The notes under the pieces are model-generated. The model saw only the letters and a list, made by a program, of their open reading frames with translations, did not search any database and was not told where the DNA came from. From Fasciolopsis buskii (lineage: Eukaryota; Platyhelminthes; Trematoda; Plagiorchiida; Fasciolidae): a DNA stretch of 64,000 bases. The position numbers were made by a program, and so were the translations under genes. This document shows positions 37,535-48,525 of this stretch, one piece after another. Location of the stretch: NCBI GenBank assembly GCA_008360955.1, contig LUCM01000530.1:66679-130678 (forward strand), read 5' to 3'. Position 1 is the first letter of the stretch, and every line of letters starts with the position of its first letter.

Positions 37535-37765
37535 TCTCACGAGAATCGAATCTGTACCACCAGGAGTGCGCATGGAAGCTCTTCGTCGAAGAGTCCATAG
37601 AAGAATCACAACTGTGATTCGTTGATAATTCTTTGTCAGTTGGGCTGAGCCAACCTTAGGAACGAGGGCAGAATGCCCCAGAAACCGCTCGTGTGCTTCC
37701 GGGCAAATTTCGTTTACGCATCCAGATACTACTTGCATGTATAAATATATATATATGTATATTCA
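37535..37765 (+). repeat. TA-linked repeat, block B (longest copy)
   Basis: About 200 bp from GAATCGAATCTGTACCACCA through GAAGCTCTTCGTCGAAGAG, GATTCGTTGATAATTCTTT and TTGGGCTGAGCCAACC to GTTTACGCATCCAGATACTA, then a TA run. Parts recur at 51312-51392 (same strand) and 54070-54195 (opposite strand). The right end recurs at 15293-15322, where it also abuts a TA run and the hammerhead-like module. No protein is evident. Confidence 0.6.
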
Positions 37766-37799
37766 CACGTGAGAATATCTGCAGCTCAGGTAGCATACT

Positions 37800-37890
37800 A
37801 AAGAAAAAATCCGTAGGCGTACACTGAGTCCCGAAGTGTTTATTGTGACGCTTCGATCCGCACTAGAACTCGTCTGAGAAGGAATCCCAG
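37800..37890 (-). repeat. Hammerhead-like module (copy 3)
   Basis: On the minus strand the first core strand reads CAGACGAG, one base from the CUGACGAG expected of a hammerhead. A stem-II-like TTC..GGATC, GAAGC and a GTCACAATAAAC stretch follow. Of the four copies this has the best first strand, but GAAA is changed to GAAG. Confidence 0.45.
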
Positions 37891-37954
37891 TATGGTTTGA
37901 AAAGTCACACCAAACACTTAACAACTCAATGTACATCTTCAATTTTTTCTTCAA

Positions 37955-38049
37955 TATATATATATATATTTAGAGTTGAGAAGGCGTACACTGAGTTAAT
38001 ACGTTTATCGTGACGTTACGATCCAAACTAGGACTCGTTGTCAAACGAG

Positions 38050-38083
<34 letters not shown>

Positions 38084-38086
38084 TGG
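37955..38086 (-). repeat. TA-linked repeat, hammerhead-like module (copy 4)
   Basis: A TA run on each side of a module nearly identical to copy 1. GAAAC is changed to GTAAC, and the ACGT/ACGT stem III and its 8-base loop are retained. Confidence 0.5.
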
Positions 38087-39496
38087 GTATGCACAAATCA
38101 AAGCCCGTGAACATCGAGTCCAGATACGGACAGATTACTCCCGGGTAAAATAATGTACTAAACATTTGGAACGTCTCTAGGTTGAAACAAACCAACATCC
38201 AGCGTGAAAAAGAGGAAAAAGACGTAAAAGAACGTGGGAAGAGAGATTCAAACAAATTGGCCAAAAAGGAGGGAGCGCAATGAACACATTGTGACAACGG
38301 AATCTACTGTGAATAAATGAAGAGTACCCGGTTAGAACTGATCATAAGATTATGAATAGTAACAGATAATTCCAGAGCTTCGTCGATAGAGCACTAGATG
38401 AACGGTCGGCAAAAATGATTGTCGCGTTCAACTTCGTCAGAGCGGAATAACACGAGAGTAAAATTAGGGATAAGCAAATGAACCCGGAGGGAAGTGCACA
38501 TTTTGGATTGGGCTAACGAAAAATATTAAAAAGAATTTCTGAAGGCATGGCATTCGACGACAAACTCAGTCAATGGAGACATCGGGCTAAACCAACTGTA
38601 CAATCTTCTAACGCACAACAAGTTTCAATAACCCCAGAAACCGGACGACAATCAATAAACTCAATCGTGAATGTAATGCGAAAGGAAAGTCGTAATTCGA
38701 TTGCAAATTGATGATGCAATTGGACTCACAAGAGTGGAACCAATGAGTTAAAATCCCGCAACTGGTAGCAAACGAAAGTTTCCGGGTCACGTTGGAAAAA
38801 AGATGCTAGCAACTTATCGGAGTTAGTAATACAGCTATTTCTAAGTCATCTTGATGATGATTTGTCAAAATCGAGTTACTATCATAGTGTATCTGGTTCA
38901 GCAAACATCGAGTTTGGGCCGGGGGGGGGCACACATGTGCTTCATGCTCTCCGCTACTGAATTCCGGGAATTCGTCGGAATCGAACAATTTTATCACGAG
39001 GCGTAAACAAACTTGGACACTTTGTTATCTCCTGTCCATATATAAGGGATCGAAGTGTTCACTAGATACTTGTTCTATCTCATCAAGTAGGCATACTCAG
39101 GATTTGTCTGTCCATTGACTTCAATACTTCGATATACCGTGAGTATTGTTGACATGGGAATCATATATTCAAAAGTCGAAAATGTGAACAACTCGACAGT
39201 CCGATATCTTTCGAACATGCCGAGTGCATGATCGTAGGGAAAGGTGGATGCTAGGTGAATGCGAACGAACCAACAACCGCGACCCTAAGATTTGGGGCGA
39301 TATGGAATGAGATGAGGTTCAAATAGGTCAAGTGTAGTGACAAGCCGAAACAACCACAGTGATTTGCGGCTCTGGGGTGGCAGATCTCCAATATACTTAA
39401 CCGCTGTCGGTCAGGAAACATAGCTGTGAACAATAATTGATGTTTATACATCAACCATCACCAATCTGTAGTGAAGTGAAAATCAATATATTTATA
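38087..39496. other. Spacer, nothing recognised
   Basis: Contains a G9 run near 38922. No exon or repeat family member recognised. Confidence 0.45.
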
Positions 39497-39576
39497 ACAA
39501 TATATATATATATATATATCCATAATATGTTTGTGATTAGCATCCAAGTGATTACCAAACTGATGACAGAACTCAC

Positions 39577-39987
39577 CACATAGTCCAATTTTATTTTTTC
39601 ATATTCGATGTCCGTTCCTAAGGATGGAATTCTTGGCCAATCGAATGTAGTATTGCTTGATTTGCTTGCATCGGTAGATCGTAAATTCGTCCACCACGAT
39701 TGGATTCGAGCTAACACCGAATGATAGGTGACTTCCAATGTGTTAAGTATATCCCAATCATCCCATGGACAGGAAGTACATTCCATCGTCTCTTCAACGG
39801 GTGGAGGAGGAGCAGGAGGACCACATGGTGACAAAGTCGAGGCGGACAAAAGTAACAGGCCTGCATTCCTAGTGTTCAAATAGGATACCGTATAACCGAA
39901 CGGACGACTGATTGAATTGGCTGTCAAACGAAATCCCACGGGCAAAGTGGTCGTGAATAGTTTGACATGACTCAGGAAACGATCCAT
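39577..39987 (-). CDS. Putative first coding exon, possibly of the ATAD1 gene
   Basis: 137 codons from an ATG (39987) to a consensus donor GTG|GTGAGT, phase 0. An acceptor-like TTTGAAAATAG lies 9 bases upstream of the ATG, and an in-frame TGA directly precedes it, so translation should start here. The peptide has LFTTTLPVGFRLTANSISRP, a short hydrophobic stretch, a GPPAPPPPVEE proline tract, CTSCPWDDWD, and ends DIEYEKIKLDYV. I do not recognise it as a domain. The next exon in phase on this strand is the ATAD1 anchor exon, and LDYV-RIAQVL joins without a frame break. If correct, this ATAD1 would have an N-terminal extension far longer than the roughly 15 residues of human ATAD1. It may equally be a separate gene. 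Confidence 0.5.
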
Positions 39988-41183
39988 TCACGGTACCTAT
40001 TTTCAAATAAAGGTGAAAAAAATCCCGGCAATCAAAATGTCGATTTGGTGGCCGAATAAATAGTACTAATATCGAAAATGTAGAGTACAAAACTGAAAAT
40101 GACGTGTGAGTGATTTCCGGATCCTAACAATCGAATAGGGGAATTAGGATGAACGGATGTGTTTGCTTCCTTATTCGACAACTATCCATGTGAAATTCGT
40201 ATTGATGTACTAAAGCAGAGCAGTTACGGTAGCATGGAAAGTCAATTGCAAAGATCCGAACAGGGCGTATAACTAGAGGACAAATGAAAATCATAAAATG
40301 TGGGCATCAGTTGCATAAGAGATTTATCGCCCATCCGAACCGATGAAGGTAGGACGTGAAACAGTGAAGTGACGTTTGAATCGCTTTCAGTGGTAATCTT
40401 CAGAGATAACACGAGCTGCACACACCAGTGGTCATTATGATCGGGACATGACTAAGGACGATAAAAGAAAAAGACTAAGTTGGTGACATTGATGCTCTCA
40501 TCAAATCACTATTTGTAAAAAACAACGGTAACGCACAATTAACGTAACCACACGACCTGCTCATATTCAAGGGCACATAAACGTACTCATTTTATTGATT
40601 TCTTAACATAGTGGGCGGCCCCGTACCTATCATAACTTCACATGAGAGAATATACTATTGAAAACCTACAGATACTGTATTTCACATGAAGACAGAGAAA
40701 AACGTTGAGCACGTTCATGCACAGATCGATTTAGAGACATTGATCAGTGCGGAAAAACGTATAAACGGCCAATCTACGACGAAGTAAACCGAAAGGGGAA
40801 ATGTTCCACACAACAGACTTATGGGAGTAGGTTAGGCCAAACTTCCGAGTACTTTGTCAAAAACTCCGAAAACATCAAAACTGATCTCGGAAAAGTTTAC
40901 CACAAACCTGGCCTCTGATCAGCACTACAAGGCAAGCAAAAGATTGGCTAGGCGAGGTCAACATCACGGAAACTTAACCTCTAGATAGCATCACCACACC
41001 TTGGTGCAGACAAACGCACTGTCAAAGTCGAGGGTTGTGCTTTATTACGACCGGGAACCTTGTAAGCAGCCCCGCCATTGGCAGATAACAACGATGCGGA
41101 GGATCTGAGTACACCGATGCCTTGAAGAGTACGGATGCCAAGTGGTGAACTAACGAGGAACAGTCCACGGCCTGAACACAGGG
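39988..41183. other. Intergenic, nothing recognised
   Basis: Possible promoter and 5' UTR of the exon at 39987, but no core promoter element or CpG-rich stretch is evident. Confidence 0.4.
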
Positions 41184-41579
41184 TCAACGGCCGATAGCGC
41201 CTTCCGAACAACAGAAATCGAGGTCAAACAAATCTCGCAAGTGCGTCTTGTTCAAGGACAGTCGACCCACACAAGCATTTGTTTTTCCTGCATCAATCAA
41301 GATGTTGACTAGCTTTGGTGTGCTTGGGATGTCGTGCAGCTTTTGATAGAAAGTGTCTTTGATTGCATCGGAACTATAATCTGTGAGCACGCAGGTGGGA
41401 CCAATAAACAAATTAAGTCTATTTGAACGGCCATCGATCACCTGATACGCAAAGAGTAAAACAGGTTGCATATGTGCTAGAAACATTACCCTCACGCTAC
41501 GCGCAACAGTTGCCTTCCTGTCTGGTGCCAAATGTGTATCCCACTGGTGTTCATCTTCAGCTGTACTACAAAGCTTCAC
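41184..41579 (-). mobile_element. RTE-like LINE remnant: endonuclease
   Basis: An uninterrupted minus-strand frame with FAYQVIDGRSNRLN, then CVLTDYSSDAIKDTFYQKLH, LVNILIDAGKTNACVGRLSL and HLRDLFDLD. It aligns to the APE endonuclease segment with APTDCSSD and the GD.NA.VG block. The catalytic Asp-Asn pair reads DAGKTNA, a small insertion. A fragment of the same family as the 43-48 kb elements. Confidence 0.75.
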
Positions 41580-41609
41580 AGTTATAATCTCATCTGCATT
41601 TTATCATCC

Positions 41610-41720
41610 CTTTTACCTTCTTTATCAACGAAACCATTTTTACAGGTCTTCAGAATGGAGAAGTTGGCCGGAAGTGAGAGGATTCGACTCAGCGATCCTA
41701 TCCGTTTGACTACCCGCATG
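41610..41720 (-). repeat. tRNA-derived SINE, family A, decayed
   Basis: Minus strand: B-box-like GAGTCGAATCC, CCGGCCAACTTCTCC-like body, and tail TTCGTTGATAAAGAAGGTAA. No usable A-box. Confidence 0.5.
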
Positions 41721-41849
41721 AATAATGCAGTCAGATGTGGGATGGGCTTTTGTCTAATTCTCTTTCTCTTCTTGATCGGGCTCGAGGAAAAGCCAGACAG
41801 CAGATGAACGGTTAGACTACCAACGATGTGGTGAATTGGCAATCCAGGT

Positions 41850-41990
41850 GTCTAGCGTAGCCCATCAGGTTATATCCTGAATCTGGAGTTTGCGGACGAC
41901 GTGGTTGCACTCGGTAATTTCCCAGCCGTCATGCATCCAGTACTCGGTCGGATCACTCCCTAAGCAATAAAATTCAGCCTCGAAATCTAC
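41850..41990 (+). mobile_element. LINE RT fragment with FADD box
   Basis: Plus-strand reading gives YILNLEFADDVVALGN, the RT catalytic box (FADD), followed by a PAVMHPVLGRITP stretch corresponding to the post-box helix. It is short and truncated on both sides, and is the only copy in the window that clearly retains an intact ADD catalytic motif. Confidence 0.65.
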
Positions 41991-43399
41991 ACGACGAGAA
42001 GAAAGCGTTTTCGAACTTTTCAATCCCTTGTGCCCAACAACTTTTCACCAACGATGGGTCAGTCGGAAATGTATCACCATTCAAATAACTGTGATCGGCC
42101 ATGCTACAGAATGGGCATATGAAAGAGCAATTTACCACGAGCACATCTGCAGCTTCGACAAGTGTTGTAGGACGGCAAGGAAGTGAGCCCTTGAACAAAG
42201 ACTAGCGTATTTCGTGCTGCAATCCACCGCGTGCTTACTTGGATATACGAAACCTGACCATTACAAGTCAGGGATACCAAGAGGTTGGGCAAAGCGGGAA
42301 GAACGAATCTCCAACAACGAAATCAGAAGGCGATGCTGCGACACTGAACTGCTGTCCACCTTCTGCGCCGTCAGCTGCAAAGATTCGGTCACGTTCTACG
42401 GTGTTCAGACATGGAAAACTCCCAACAAATGCCATGTTTCGCAGTTTGTTGGGAATGACGTTGTCCTATTGGAGGACAAGTGAAAACGTGAATCAGTGCC
42501 ACTAATTGAATCATCTAGGGCTAGGATCAATTTACGGTCACGGTTTACTGGAAACAAAACCGAGCGGCAATCAGCACGGATTTGGCCTCCAAACGCAACC
42601 TTTTTGGGAATAGCAACGATTCGAGATATGGATGGAGCCGATTTATCACCTAGTAGGATAAATCATGTGACACAAACGACAGAACAAAAACAACACGATT
42701 AGTGACAGTCCCACGTGAAGACTTTGTCAACCGGATGCTAGATGTTGAAAAACGACGGATTCGACCACTTGTGACCATCATTCACAAATACCTCCCTCAA
42801 CAGATCCAGATACAGGCGTGAGATCACCAATAACACTGGCGCATCATTTATTTCGAAGCTCCGGGAAACATAATTTAGTTGGCTGTCCAACCTCGGTTCC
42901 TAGTTTTATTTTACACCAATTGTAGGTACAGTCGATTATTGCAACACAACAGAAACAGGATGAAAGTTCGGAAAATTCCAGCCATGAAAATGAGGCCTGT
43001 TCGAGGGGACATTAGTTGATCGCGCTAGCATCTTTGGCCTTCACACAATTGGATTACGTTATCTCGTAAACGTTAACGTATTCGTATTGGAATTAAGCAA
43101 CATTGGATTCTCTGCGTTTTCCCTCTGTGAAAGGTTTGGCGATAGATGATCCGGTTCTGTCGGACATCAGGAAAACCTTTTGTCACTGACTGCATCAGTT
43201 GTTTAGTGACCTAATCGGATAGCTATCCGTTTGTTCTGTCCATGCATGTGTCAACTTAATCGAGGTGAACAGCTAAACCGCACATAAAACAAAATATGAG
43301 GGACAGCCGTGCTAGCGATTTCCGGATAAACATTCCTAGCCATTATTATGCCATATAAATTGAATATGTTAGCGCCGACTACCTCAAAAAGAATATCCA
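41991..43399. other. Spacer between LINE remnants
   Basis: Overlapping open frames at 41974-42505 on both strands have no recognised domain. Nothing else seen. Confidence 0.4.
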
Positions 43400-45826
43400 A
43401 TAGGCCTAGCTACTTTAACGCCCAAAAGTTGAAGAACAGTCTTTGCTGTGCCGATTTAATGTAGAAAAATTCAGTTCGTACATGGAATGATCTATTGTTC
43501 TGACGGGATGGACTGAGCAATATAACGAGGAGAGACTTCAAATGCATAGCTGACTTTTCACACGTTTCTTCCTCCATATCGCAGTAAGCTACCGTTGGCG
43601 CGGTTCTGTCCAGAACTGTAGATCATACTGGACCACGTACGTCGATTCGGGCCATGCGCTAGTTTGAATGCGATTTTTCCTGCAGCTGAATGGCCATCGA
43701 CGCAGGCCACAAATCCGATTGGCTGTCGAACGTTTGTCTGATTCGGCTGTTCGCAACAGCTACGAATAGAAACTATCCGAGGGACTAAGAACTGCGACAA
43801 ATAGCAGGCGATATACTTCGCAACAAATTTCGCCTGCGGTCCTAGATCTAGCATTCATCAGAAACACTGGATCTCGCAAGCTTCGCCAGGTTTAATGGAG
43901 CAAAAATGCCAGCTGCCTAGCTGCAAGGAAATGAATAAGATGCGTCGGCAGTTGCAGCGTCAGTTGACGACAATCCTTGAGAATGATCACAAAAACTGGT
44001 GGGTTAAGGTAGCCGAAGAGATGGAAGGGGGCGTCCGCTTCAGGTAATAGTCAAAGACTGTTTAAGCTTATACGCGACAGCGGTGGGCGACACAGGCGAA
44101 CTTCGGTTAGTGAAGTCGTGTGAAATAAGAATGGAGAGCTCATCCATGGTAGACAGGAAACAATGGACCGTTGGGCAGAACATTTCAAGGATCAGTTTAA
44201 CTGGCCATACGCTATCGTATCTAGTCCGACGTCTGGAGCTGTGAATCCTTGGTAAGTGTCACTTGATCCCCAACGGAAGTGGAAGTGGAGTCAAATATTC
44301 GGCTTCTGAAGAGGGGAAAAGCTGCCGGTCCCGACGACCTTCCCCAAGTTCTTTCCAAATTGGGTAGAGAAGTGCTGATGAAATCACTTACCTCTTTGCT
44401 TCATGATATTTGGAACGAGGAGCGTATCCCGCTATCGTGGGGTGAGTCACTGATTATACCCATCTTCAAGAAGGGTACACGGAGTGACTGCAGCAATCAA
44501 TCATCGTGGGATTAGTTTAATTCCGATAGTTACTAAGGTGTTAACTTCGATAATGCTGCACCGTTTGACACCGATTCGCGAGAGTAATATCCGCAAACAA
44601 CAGGCCGGATTTCGACCAGGTCGAGGTTGCATCGACCAGATAATAACTTTTCCACAGATACTCAAAACGCACCACACGCACCGCCGCCCTAAGATCGTAG
44701 TGATGTAAGATGCTTTAGAAGGTCTCTTGGGATATGAGTCGAACTGGGAAGTGGAGGGAAGCTGTGCGACCTAGATTACGCAGACGACGTCGTGTGCCTG
44801 TTCGAGTCTGCAGACCATGCACAACGGGCACTAGATAGACTGTCGAGGTCTGTAGCTCAGTTCGGCATGTGCTTTGCACCTTCAGAGTGCAAAGTACTGT
44901 TACAGGACCGGACGACAGCAGCGCCAAACATGAAACTGGATGGAGAGGAAATAACAATGGTGGACCGTTTCACCTACCTTGGTAGCTGCGTGTCTTACGA
45001 TGGTAGCTCAGGATTGGAAGTAACTATGCGTATATCCAAGGCTCGTGCAGCTTACGCTGGATTGAAGCACTTGTGGCGTCGGCCTGATATTTCACTGAAG
45101 TTGAAAGGTCGTGTGTACTGTGCTGCAGTGCGTTCAGTTCTGTTGTACGGTTGCGAGACGTGGAGTATGCGTGTGGGCGATGTTCGTCGGTTGGAGGTTT
45201 TCGACAACCGATGTTTACGTAGTATGGTTAGGATTGGATGGAGTGAGCGGGTGAGCAATATTGAGGTTAGGAATCTGGTATTGGGTGCCACTTCTGAAAA
45301 CGGCTTGTTTCATTGTATGAAACTTAGTAGACTACGCAGGTTGAGGTTGGGTCACGTGTTACGTATGACGAACACCCGTCTATCACATCGTGACCTATTT
45401 TGCGATCCTCCTAAGGAATGGAAGAAGCCATGTGGAGACCAACAGATGACGTGGCAACGTTGGATGAGAAAATGTACAGCGAAGTTAGGTAAAGTAGGTG
45501 TCTCACGCCTTCGTGGTTGGGGTCCGAAAGACTAGTCAACTTGCTGGCTGGAGACACTGAAGGATATGGTAGTGAACCGTGAACAGTGGCGATCGTGTTG
45601 TCATTTTCTGTCGAATCAGAATGATTGAAAACACGTGCGTTTGTACAGTTAGACTGTGTTCCGTGTGTTGGCTGCAGCAGCATCTTATTTTTTCCAGCCT
45701 ATGTAGGTCCGCCCACTCCCTGTTCCCATTGGATATTCACCCTTTTTATATAAACGTGTAACTCTGGGGAAAGGCAGCGGTCATTGAGGCTTGCCTTGCT
45801 GTTTAACGCTGAACGGTGATGATGAC
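43400..45826 (+). mobile_element. RTE-like LINE, plus strand, internally deleted
   Basis: Best preserved element. The endonuclease C-terminus (SYRWRGSVQNCRSYWTT, then LAVERLSDSAVR) starts near 43575, and a linker runs through 43900-44200. The RT N-terminus follows: IRLLKRGKAAGPDDLPQVLS (near 44300), SLIIPIFKKGTRSDCSN, and KQQAGFRPGRGCIDQI (near 44600). After RPKIVVM (44706) the palm, SGVRQGCP and FADD blocks are missing. The frame resumes at 44792 with a 247-codon segment covering CFAPSECKVLLQD, MVDRFTYLGSCVS, LKGRVYCAAVRSVLLYGCET, RLGHVLRM and RLRGWGPKD. The 3' UTR ends in GCTGAACGGTGATGATGAC near 45826. Without the catalytic palm it cannot encode active RT. Confidence 0.9.
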
Positions 45827-46352
45827 TTCGAAGGTGCAAAGCACAGGAGACACCAAAAGGGGGCTAGTAAAGTGCATTTCAGGCATGTTCCAAAGTTTCA
45901 AACAAGCACACGATGTTGCCACCACAATCTAGATTACATGGCTTCCCTCCATTTCCCAGTTCGACCACAACATCCCGGACACCTCGTGAAGAGTCCTGCA
46001 TCACCTGTCCCATGAAAAAGTTGAACAAGAATGGAGAGATGGGACACCCTTGTCGAACGCCACTAGTCGTTTCGAATGAACGTGACAGTTCAACGTATAC
46101 CTTAACGCGACCATAGGTATGTGAGTACAATTCTCGCAACAGGTTTAGGAGCTTCGCTGGCATACAGCTCCGGTGGAGGGATTCGAATAGCGTTGCCCGA
46201 TCCACGGATTCGAAAGCACCTTTCAAGTCCAAAAAGGCTACGATCACAGGGCAGTGCGTTTCGAGTATTTGATGAAGAGTTCTTATCAGGTAGAGACCAC
46301 TTCGATCTGGAGGAGATCCGGCCTGCTGTCCGCCGATGTTACTATCCCGAAT
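45751..46352. other. First copy of an artefactually duplicated 602-bp block
   Basis: Appears identical to 46354-46955 at offset 603, with a single N (46353) at the joint. It spans the 3' end of the plus-strand LINE and part of the minus-strand LINE. The one-N joint flanked by a direct repeat indicates contig ends that were placed side by side instead of merged. Confidence 0.85.
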
Positions 46353-46353
46353 N
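46353..46353. other. Single N at a contig joint
   Basis: Separates the two copies of the 602-bp block. A second N occurs at 17237 in an equivalent situation. Confidence 0.95.
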
Positions 46354-46955
46354 TAAACGTGTAACTCTGGGGAAAGGCAGCGGTCATTGAGGCTTGCCTT
46401 GCTGTTTAACGCTGAACGGTGATGATGACTTCGAAGGTGCAAAGCACAGGAGACACCAAAAGGGGGCTAGTAAAGTGCATTTCAGGCATGTTCCAAAGTT
46501 TCAAACAAGCACACGATGTTGCCACCACAATCTAGATTACATGGCTTCCCTCCATTTCCCAGTTCGACCACAACATCCCGGACACCTCGTGAAGAGTCCT
46601 GCATCACCTGTCCCATGAAAAAGTTGAACAAGAATGGAGAGATGGGACACCCTTGTCGAACGCCACTAGTCGTTTCGAATGAACGTGACAGTTCAACGTA
46701 TACCTTAACGCGACCATAGGTATGTGAGTACAATTCTCGCAACAGGTTTAGGAGCTTCGCTGGCATACAGCTCCGGTGGAGGGATTCGAATAGCGTTGCC
46801 CGATCCACGGATTCGAAAGCACCTTTCAAGTCCAAAAAGGCTACGATCACAGGGCAGTGCGTTTCGAGTATTTGATGAAGAGTTCTTATCAGGTAGAGAC
46901 CACTTCGATCTGGAGGAGATCCGGCCTGCTGTCCGCCGATGTTACTATCCCGAAT
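46354..46955. other. Second copy of the artefactually duplicated block
   Basis: Repeats 45751-46352 and continues uninterrupted into the rest of the minus-strand LINE at 46956, so this copy gives the true context of the LINE's upstream part. Confidence 0.85.
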
Positions 46956-48124
46956 CTGTCGAACGAAACCAAAACCAATAAGCGTTGTTTGCAAGTGATG
47001 GTCAGATGCAACTTCTCCCTAAGTGATGTTTTTGGATACAACATAGAGGAAATTGAATTCGAGAAATCTCTGGATTTTGCGCAAGGATCTGCCATCTTCC
47101 TGGCAAATAGGGACAATCACCGATTCACTCCAGTCCTTCGGAATCTCTTCCCTTGCCCAGATTGATCCCAGGAGTTTCGTTTACCTTGATGTTCATACTG
47201 CACCATCATCATCCTTGAATAGTGATTGCGAAGGTCCATCGGGTCCACCTGCGTTATACAATTAAATAAAACCGATCTCCTTGATCATTTCCATTGTTGG
47301 TCAATCACGTTGTCGGTCCGATCGCCTCGGACGGAAAATCTACCTTCGACAGGCCGTTCCGACTTCGCTAAGTAGCCACGTTTGGCGTTCAAATTACCAG
47401 TGTTGACCACAATTTCCTTTGAACGCACACTGTAGAGTAACCGAGATAACTCCCATTAGAACCCATATTTGGCCTCATGCACAGATACGACGAACAAACA
47501 ACGCTCCAATCGACTGATGTTCACAAGTACAAAACCGTAAACGGCTGTTGACTGGGATCCAGTCTAATAGTACACACTTCGCCCACTTAATCACATAGAT
47601 CCCAAATGCTCGAAGCTGCATCACCGGACACACGAAAAGTGAAGCGAGAAAATGCGATTGCATTTTGTCTACGAAGTCTCATCATAGAACTGGGTTTCGG
47701 AATGCTCGTTTCGCAGATGTAACGTATATTTCGAAAGTTTCAAGAGTTCGCGCTAGGGCAGCTTGTTGCTGTATTTGGGCGAATGTGCGTACGTGGAAGG
47801 AAAATAAGTGAAGTAAACAGAAATTTAAGAAATATTCGCGAGCTGTTTCTTCCCATTCTCTTAGTGCTTCCACCAGATCAATCGGTCAAGCCGCAATTCC
47901 TCGTGCCAATTTGCGTGGTCCCTACATCGGCTGTACAGAAATTAGAAAGGTTCCCTGTAGAAAATAAGCTGGAGTTATTCGGGTTATCGATATTTCACTG
48001 CCGTTCACATCGCAGATTGGGTTTTTCTCTAGAAACCAGAACCAGAGTTCTTGACTCAAAAGTCTTACTCACAAAGTAGTCAGGCGTTAACCGAACACGG
48101 GAACTCGGAGCAGGCGTATACTTA

Positions 48125-48525
48125 TCACTTGATTATCCTTCGCGACGACTGGCGCCGCGTGGAATTCATTGTGTTTGTGTCATTCATTCATGTATTTTGG
48201 TGAGTCAAGCCACTTGACAGGAGAACGATTAGAGTTTCAAACGAATGCCTTTGGTTTCAACAAGAATCTCTCCACAAGGCAGTGAGAAGTGGCTGAGTGG
48301 AAGCTCATTATCTACTTGGAACGACTATTCTTCGACTTAATTTTCCGACTTAGTTGCGAGCTCAAGTTAATCCCCAACCTGGATGACCAGGAAACCACTT
48401 CGTCAGGCCTTTACTCATTGTCCTAGCAGGCATGATTAGATGTTCGGCTTGAGATAAGCCATCCTCTTTCATTAGTTGAGTCCTAGAGGCAAGAAGGCCG
48501 TCATACTAGGTCAAGGTGAAGTCTG
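48125..48525 (-). repeat. Dispersed module, likely 5' region of RTE-like LINE
   Basis: Matches 6340-6775 and lies directly upstream (minus sense) of the endonuclease of the minus-strand LINE. This supports its being the element's 5' UTR. Confidence 0.65.

Larger units (their letters stand above)
45827..48125 (-). mobile_element. RTE-like LINE, minus strand, endonuclease and RT
   Basis: Minus-strand order is preserved. An endonuclease start RTFAQIQQQAALARTLETF is near 47780 and VLLDWIPVNSRL near 47560. The RT N-terminus IPKDWSESVIVPI is near 47110, and AGGPDGPSQSLFKDDDGAV is near 47220. RDSNIGGQQAGSPPDRSGL leads into VIVAFLDLKGAFESVDRATL, TTSGVRQGCPISPFLFNFFM and VCLFETLEHA (46994-46482). The FADD region is altered to CGGN, so the catalytic aspartates are lost. 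The element stops at the CFAPSE position (45827), where the plus-strand LINE ends. The palm segment is present twice because of the duplicated assembly block. Confidence 0.85.

Noticed and set aside
43558..43854. 98-codon minus-strand open frame
   Set aside because: It is the reverse-strand shadow of the plus-strand LINE endonuclease C-terminus (SYRWRGSVQNCRSYW).
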